Shown piece by piece: positions 60,640 to 64,000 of a DNA stretch of 64,000 nucleotides (position 1 is the first letter of the stretch; every line of letters starts with the position of its first letter). Position numbers and translations under genes: made by a program. The stretch spans positions 10,182,001 to 10,246,000 of the forward strand of contig NC_045150.1 of NCBI RefSeq assembly GCF_008831285.2, in the 5' to 3' direction. The notes beneath the pieces were generated by a model, which was not told the origin of the DNA, did no database searches, and saw only the letters and a program-made list of their open reading frames with translations. This stretch comes from Nymphaea colorata. Taxonomy: Eukaryota > Streptophyta > Magnoliopsida > Nymphaeales > Nymphaeaceae.

Positions 60640-61975
60640 TTAGCCCTGTGTACATTCAGTTGGTGCAAAAGAAAGCAGTCTGTTGCCCAGATCATACTTG
60701 ATATGCATGTTCTGCTGTGCAATATTCCCAAAGATGGGCATCTCTCCATCTTTAATGGCTAAGCAGGCGATTCCACTTCTAAACATTGCAAAGATATTTG
60801 AAGGTGTCAGCTTCCAGTCTGCATTAGCGAAATGAAAGGTCATCTCCGGCAACCCTTCATATGGATCACCATTGTTCTCTACATGGTAACGCAGCAAATC
60901 TTGCTCAGGAGGATAGAAGCGTTCATGGTTTATGACATTTGCCGCTTGAACATACACATCTTTTGCAAGAAAAGTCAGGCTGGTACCCGAGTCTATGATG
61001 ATCGATCTGGCATATCCCAACAATGCAGTCGTCTGTGCACCACCAAATTGTATGTTGAGTCTGCTGTTCCCGACACTTATGTTTGTCAGGATGAGCACAT
61101 AAAAGCTGCCTTCACCACCATCTGATGCCATCGGCGTCTCTTGAACGTCTTCTGTGCCTGAAAACGGTGCATCCTCACCGAATTTGAGCTGTCCCGCGGA
61201 ATTGTTTTCATTGCTATACGGGGGAAGACAGTAAGCAAATTTGTCATCAATGGAAGAGCCAGCCAATCTGTTTAACAAGAGAGAGAGGACCACGGCCAAG
61301 GCCAGGAACTTTACGCAGGGCAGAATCAGGATTATCTTCACGATGAACAGAACCAAAGACAATTCCTTCATGCTTGATGGTGTCGGCACCATTGTCAAAC
61401 AAGAGCATCTCGGAGGCTAGGACCCCTTCTACTTCGGAATTTGCTGTATAGGAATATCTGAAACAGCAAAGTTGGTCGCTGGTGCAACGATGGTCGTGCA
61501 ATTCCGTGCAAAAGCTGGTGGAGCATCTCCTGTTCTTGTAGGTGGATGACTGAAGTGGATCAAACATTGGTGTTTTTACATGGCAGTTGTCACAATGGCA
61601 GCATGTTGTCCATATGAGGTTGCTACCAGCGTCTATAATGGCCCAGCACAGACTGGATGGGGTACCTAGCGAGAGTTTCACGAGAAACTCACCGGGACCA
61701 GCCATCACAGGGCTGGAGATCACACTGGTGGTATTGGAAAACCATGAAGCAATGCTGTGTGAGCACAACATGGAGGGCGGAGCCTCCTGCTCAGCTCGTT
61801 GAGCTAGAGTAGATGAAGGGTCATAGAGAGGTGACAGTGATGAGTCTCGATGAAAGAGGTCTATAGAGAAGCCGAGAAGTTTGGAAGCGAAGATTGTGGT
61901 AGGGTTAGGCAGTATTGCAAGTAGGAGCAGCTGCAGGAGGAGGCTGAATGCTAAGGGGGAGAAGAAGGTTGCCAT
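60640..61975 (-). pseudogene. Nepenthesin/CDR1-like aspartic protease, copy in A3, broken
   Basis: ATG at 61,975 with the same signal peptide as A1. The frame stays open for 242 codons and lacks the TAA found in A1. Three features argue against function. The first catalytic motif is DAGS (residues 115-118) instead of DTGS. A 4-base duplication (AGCCAGCC, 61,257-61,264) shifts the frame at the IGSSIDDKF site, ending the first frame at 61,247. In-frame losses of 9 bases (VGL before GRGPLSLV) and 12 bases (AVAN before VINHERF) shorten the domain. The second frame carries DSGTSLTFL and ends FAPTECTQG at 60,640. Expected to be a secreted endopeptidase if it were intact. Confidence 0.9.
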
Positions 61976-62316
61976 GGTGAGGACTAAAAGGTTGCTGTAC
62001 TAAGGATAAATGTGTTGATATTTACAACGGAAGTCATAGTTATGGTGGCCGCTGATGAAGGGAAGCATTTGGATTTTAAAATTCTGCAAAAAAAAAAAAA
62101 AGACATGTGGCTGAACTGAGTTACATATTCCTTTGTGTAACAAGTAACCATCACAATGGAGAAAAGTGGTAGCATCTTCCAATTGTTAAGCTTAGGTATA
62201 ACAATGACAAACATTTGAAGACTTTCAAACACAAAAGGAAGGCAGAAGACACTTTAACGTATTACTTAACTGACCGAAATAACTGTTGAATATGTTGGAA
62301 GAAGAGATTGTCCTAA

Positions 62317-64000
62317 TGTTGAATACACAAAAGGAAGCATGGCCTTCCTTTTGGAGTGTGTTATTCCCTGCCTTCAGCGAGCCACGTGCCTCCTTTTTTG
62401 TCTAAGGAAGGCCATTCTCTTTCCAGCCATCACCGAGGAGCATGCTGTTCACTTCCTTTTCTGTGTCTCAACAAGGGAAGGTCACGCTGTTTCCAGCCCT
62501 CACCAAGGGGCGTGCTATTTCCTTTTGTGTTCACATGTTCATCGAGGAGCATGCTAACAAGGGAGTGCCACCGAGGCCTATCTGCCCCTTCAATTGCCCG
62601 ATCCACCTCCTCAGTCACCTTTTTTGTTTATCAAACTCAAATCATATTGACTGTGCTCATCGGCTGTTGATTGAACGAGTGAGATTTTTCTAGTATAATA
62701 TGGCTGCATTGTCCTCTTCTAACGCTCCTTGCACTCCTACTCCACCAGGTACACAATGGAATGCTTTCTCAAGTTTGGTTTCAGTCAAGCTTGATCAATC
62801 AAATTATCTTCTCTGATGTTCTCAAATTGAAAGTGTTATGAAAAGTCAAAATTTGATTAAGCATGTTATTGGAAAATGTTCTGCTCCACCTGAATTTCTT
62901 GATGAAGCACACACAATAAAATACTGCGTATGATTTATGGTATCATGAAGACCAACTTGCACTAAGTTGGATCAAAGTCACTGTGACTCAACCAGTCATG
63001 TCACAACAGGTTCATGTTGGCATGGCTATAGATGCTTGGTGCATCCTTGAAAAACAGTATGCCTCACAAAATAATCTTCGTATTATTCAGTTGAAAAGAG
63101 AATTACAAAACATAAAAAAGGGAGTAATGTCTATGACTAAATACCTTCCACATATTAGTTTCTTACATGATTCTCTTAGCAGAGTGCAGCACTTTGTCTC
63201 AGATATAGATGTTGTTCTCTATACCTTGAATGGACTGAATTCTGAATATGAATCTTTTATTACCACGGTTACTGCATTCAAAGATCTGCCTTCATGGTCT
63301 GAATTATGTGATATGTTAATTACTCAAGAGCGATGACTTGGAATGCTTTCTTCATCCCAGATGACTCAGGTTGATGCCGCTGCCACTGCCTTTATTGCAG
63401 AACAATTGCTGAACAAGGGCATGGGCATGGCAACTATGATGGTGGTAGGGGTAGAGGCTGTATTGGAGGAAGATGAAACTATGGAAAAAATAATAATACT
63501 AACAAGTCTAGCCAAGGAGTAACTTGTCAACATTTTGGTAGAAGAAATCATACAGCTCGACAATGTTATGATATTCCAAAGGCGTTTATGGCCATGGCAT
63601 TCAACATGGGAAAATCTGATAATGCATCTAGTAGCCGAGAAAATGTTAGCAATATTCAAGACTCAGCCTGGTATCCAGACGTAGGTGCCTCCCACCATGT
63701 GACTAATTCAGAACAAGATATGCAAGGTAAAGTTCCATATCATGGTTCTAATTCTACTATAGTTGGCAATGGTAGTAAGATGCAAATTAAAAATATAGAG
63801 AATGTGTACCTACTTACCAAGACGTGATCTGTTGTTTTGAAAAATGTGTTGGATGCTCCTAAAGCACACAAGAATCTTATGTCAGTAGCAAGGTTTACCA
63901 AAGACAACCAATGCTCTATTGCATTTTCCTCTAATGGTTTTATTGTTAAGAATATGCAGACGGGCAAGTTTCTTCACACAGGGTTGCTTGAGAAAGGAGG
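62317..64000 (+). pseudogene. Copia-1 leader, gag and protease, plus-strand copy, broken
   Basis: It begins abruptly in the leader at 62,317, with no LTR or PBS. The gag ATG is at 62,700. Gag reads PGTQWNAFSSLVSVKLDQSN, then a TGA where the D1 copy has Trp (SNYLLW). AWCILEKQYASQNN is intact (63,030-63,075). A further stop and frame change occur near 63,334. The zinc-knuckle-like CQHFG..NHTARQC again has F for the second Cys. The protease motif is DVGASHHVT (about 63,678-63,703), with the catalytic-loop Thr replaced by Val. It continues past the window edge. Orientation is opposite to the D1 copy. Confidence 0.85.

Larger units (their letters stand above)
53781..62316 (+). repeat. Amplified block A, copy 3
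   Basis: The block starts inside the Copia-1 leader (equivalent to about 42,918 in the other copy), follows the A order, and ends after the protease promoter region at GATTGTCCTA. A1 shows the same ending at about 21,735. It contains about 655 bp of unrelated sequence at 59,900-60,555. Confidence 0.85.

Noticed and set aside
1-64000. tRNA, rRNA or microRNA genes
   Set aside because: None could be supported by eye; the tRNA-Met match is only the Copia primer-binding site.

Overview
This is a repeat-rich, AT-rich stretch of a flowering-plant nuclear genome. The evidence is: remnants of nepenthesin/CDR1-type aspartic proteases, a family with a plant-specific cysteine-rich insert; Copia LTR retrotransposons with a tRNA-Met primer-binding site; a plant LINE; long (TA)n tracts; and exon fragments resembling a plant NEK kinase. 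I could not place it to species. I see no convincingly intact host gene; every recognisable gene is broken, truncated or part of a mobile element.

Two duplication systems dominate. (1) An inverted duplication: 1-7,990 (minus sense) matches 26,112-34,050 (plus sense), about 8 kb per arm with about 18 kb between. Arm 1 runs off the left edge of the window. (2) A direct array of a composite unit A-B-C-D. A1 is 14,325-22,230, B1 22,231-26,111, C1 35,255-36,675 and D1 36,676-43,223. A2 is 43,224-49,346, B2 49,347-52,636 and C2 52,850-53,680. A3 is 53,781-62,316. Arm 2 of the inverted duplication interrupts unit 1 between B1 and C1. A 100-N gap (53,681-53,780) lies exactly where the D segment of unit 2 should be, so several kb are probably missing there.

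Left part: a minus-strand LINE (about 5,363-10,600; ORF1, endonuclease, reverse transcriptase and C-terminal region recognisable, all with stops), then a plus-strand aspartic-protease pseudogene (10,812-12,720), a (TA)n tract and a 51-bp tandem repeat. Each A block holds, left to right: a Copia-1 leader and LTR (minus sense) inserted next to a fragment of a second Copia (plus sense), about 2.5 kb of noncoding repeat, a cluster of minus-strand exon-like fragments including two NEK-kinase exons, and (A1 and A3 only) a minus-strand aspartic-protease gene. A2 lost that gene by a 2.15-kb deletion that left a 40-bp scar. The A1 and A3 proteases carry different frameshifts at the same four-base site, plus other lesions.

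The right end is a Copia-1 internal region on the plus strand (62,317 to the window edge), opposite to the Copia-1 in D1. The biology here is locus evolution: nested retrotransposons, segmental amplification with gene fragments, and repeated independent loss of a small aspartic-protease cluster. I found no new enzymatic or defence system. The most unusual items are the parallel frameshifts, the multi-exon fragment cluster amplified three times, the 8-kb inverted duplication and the predictable content of the assembly gap.
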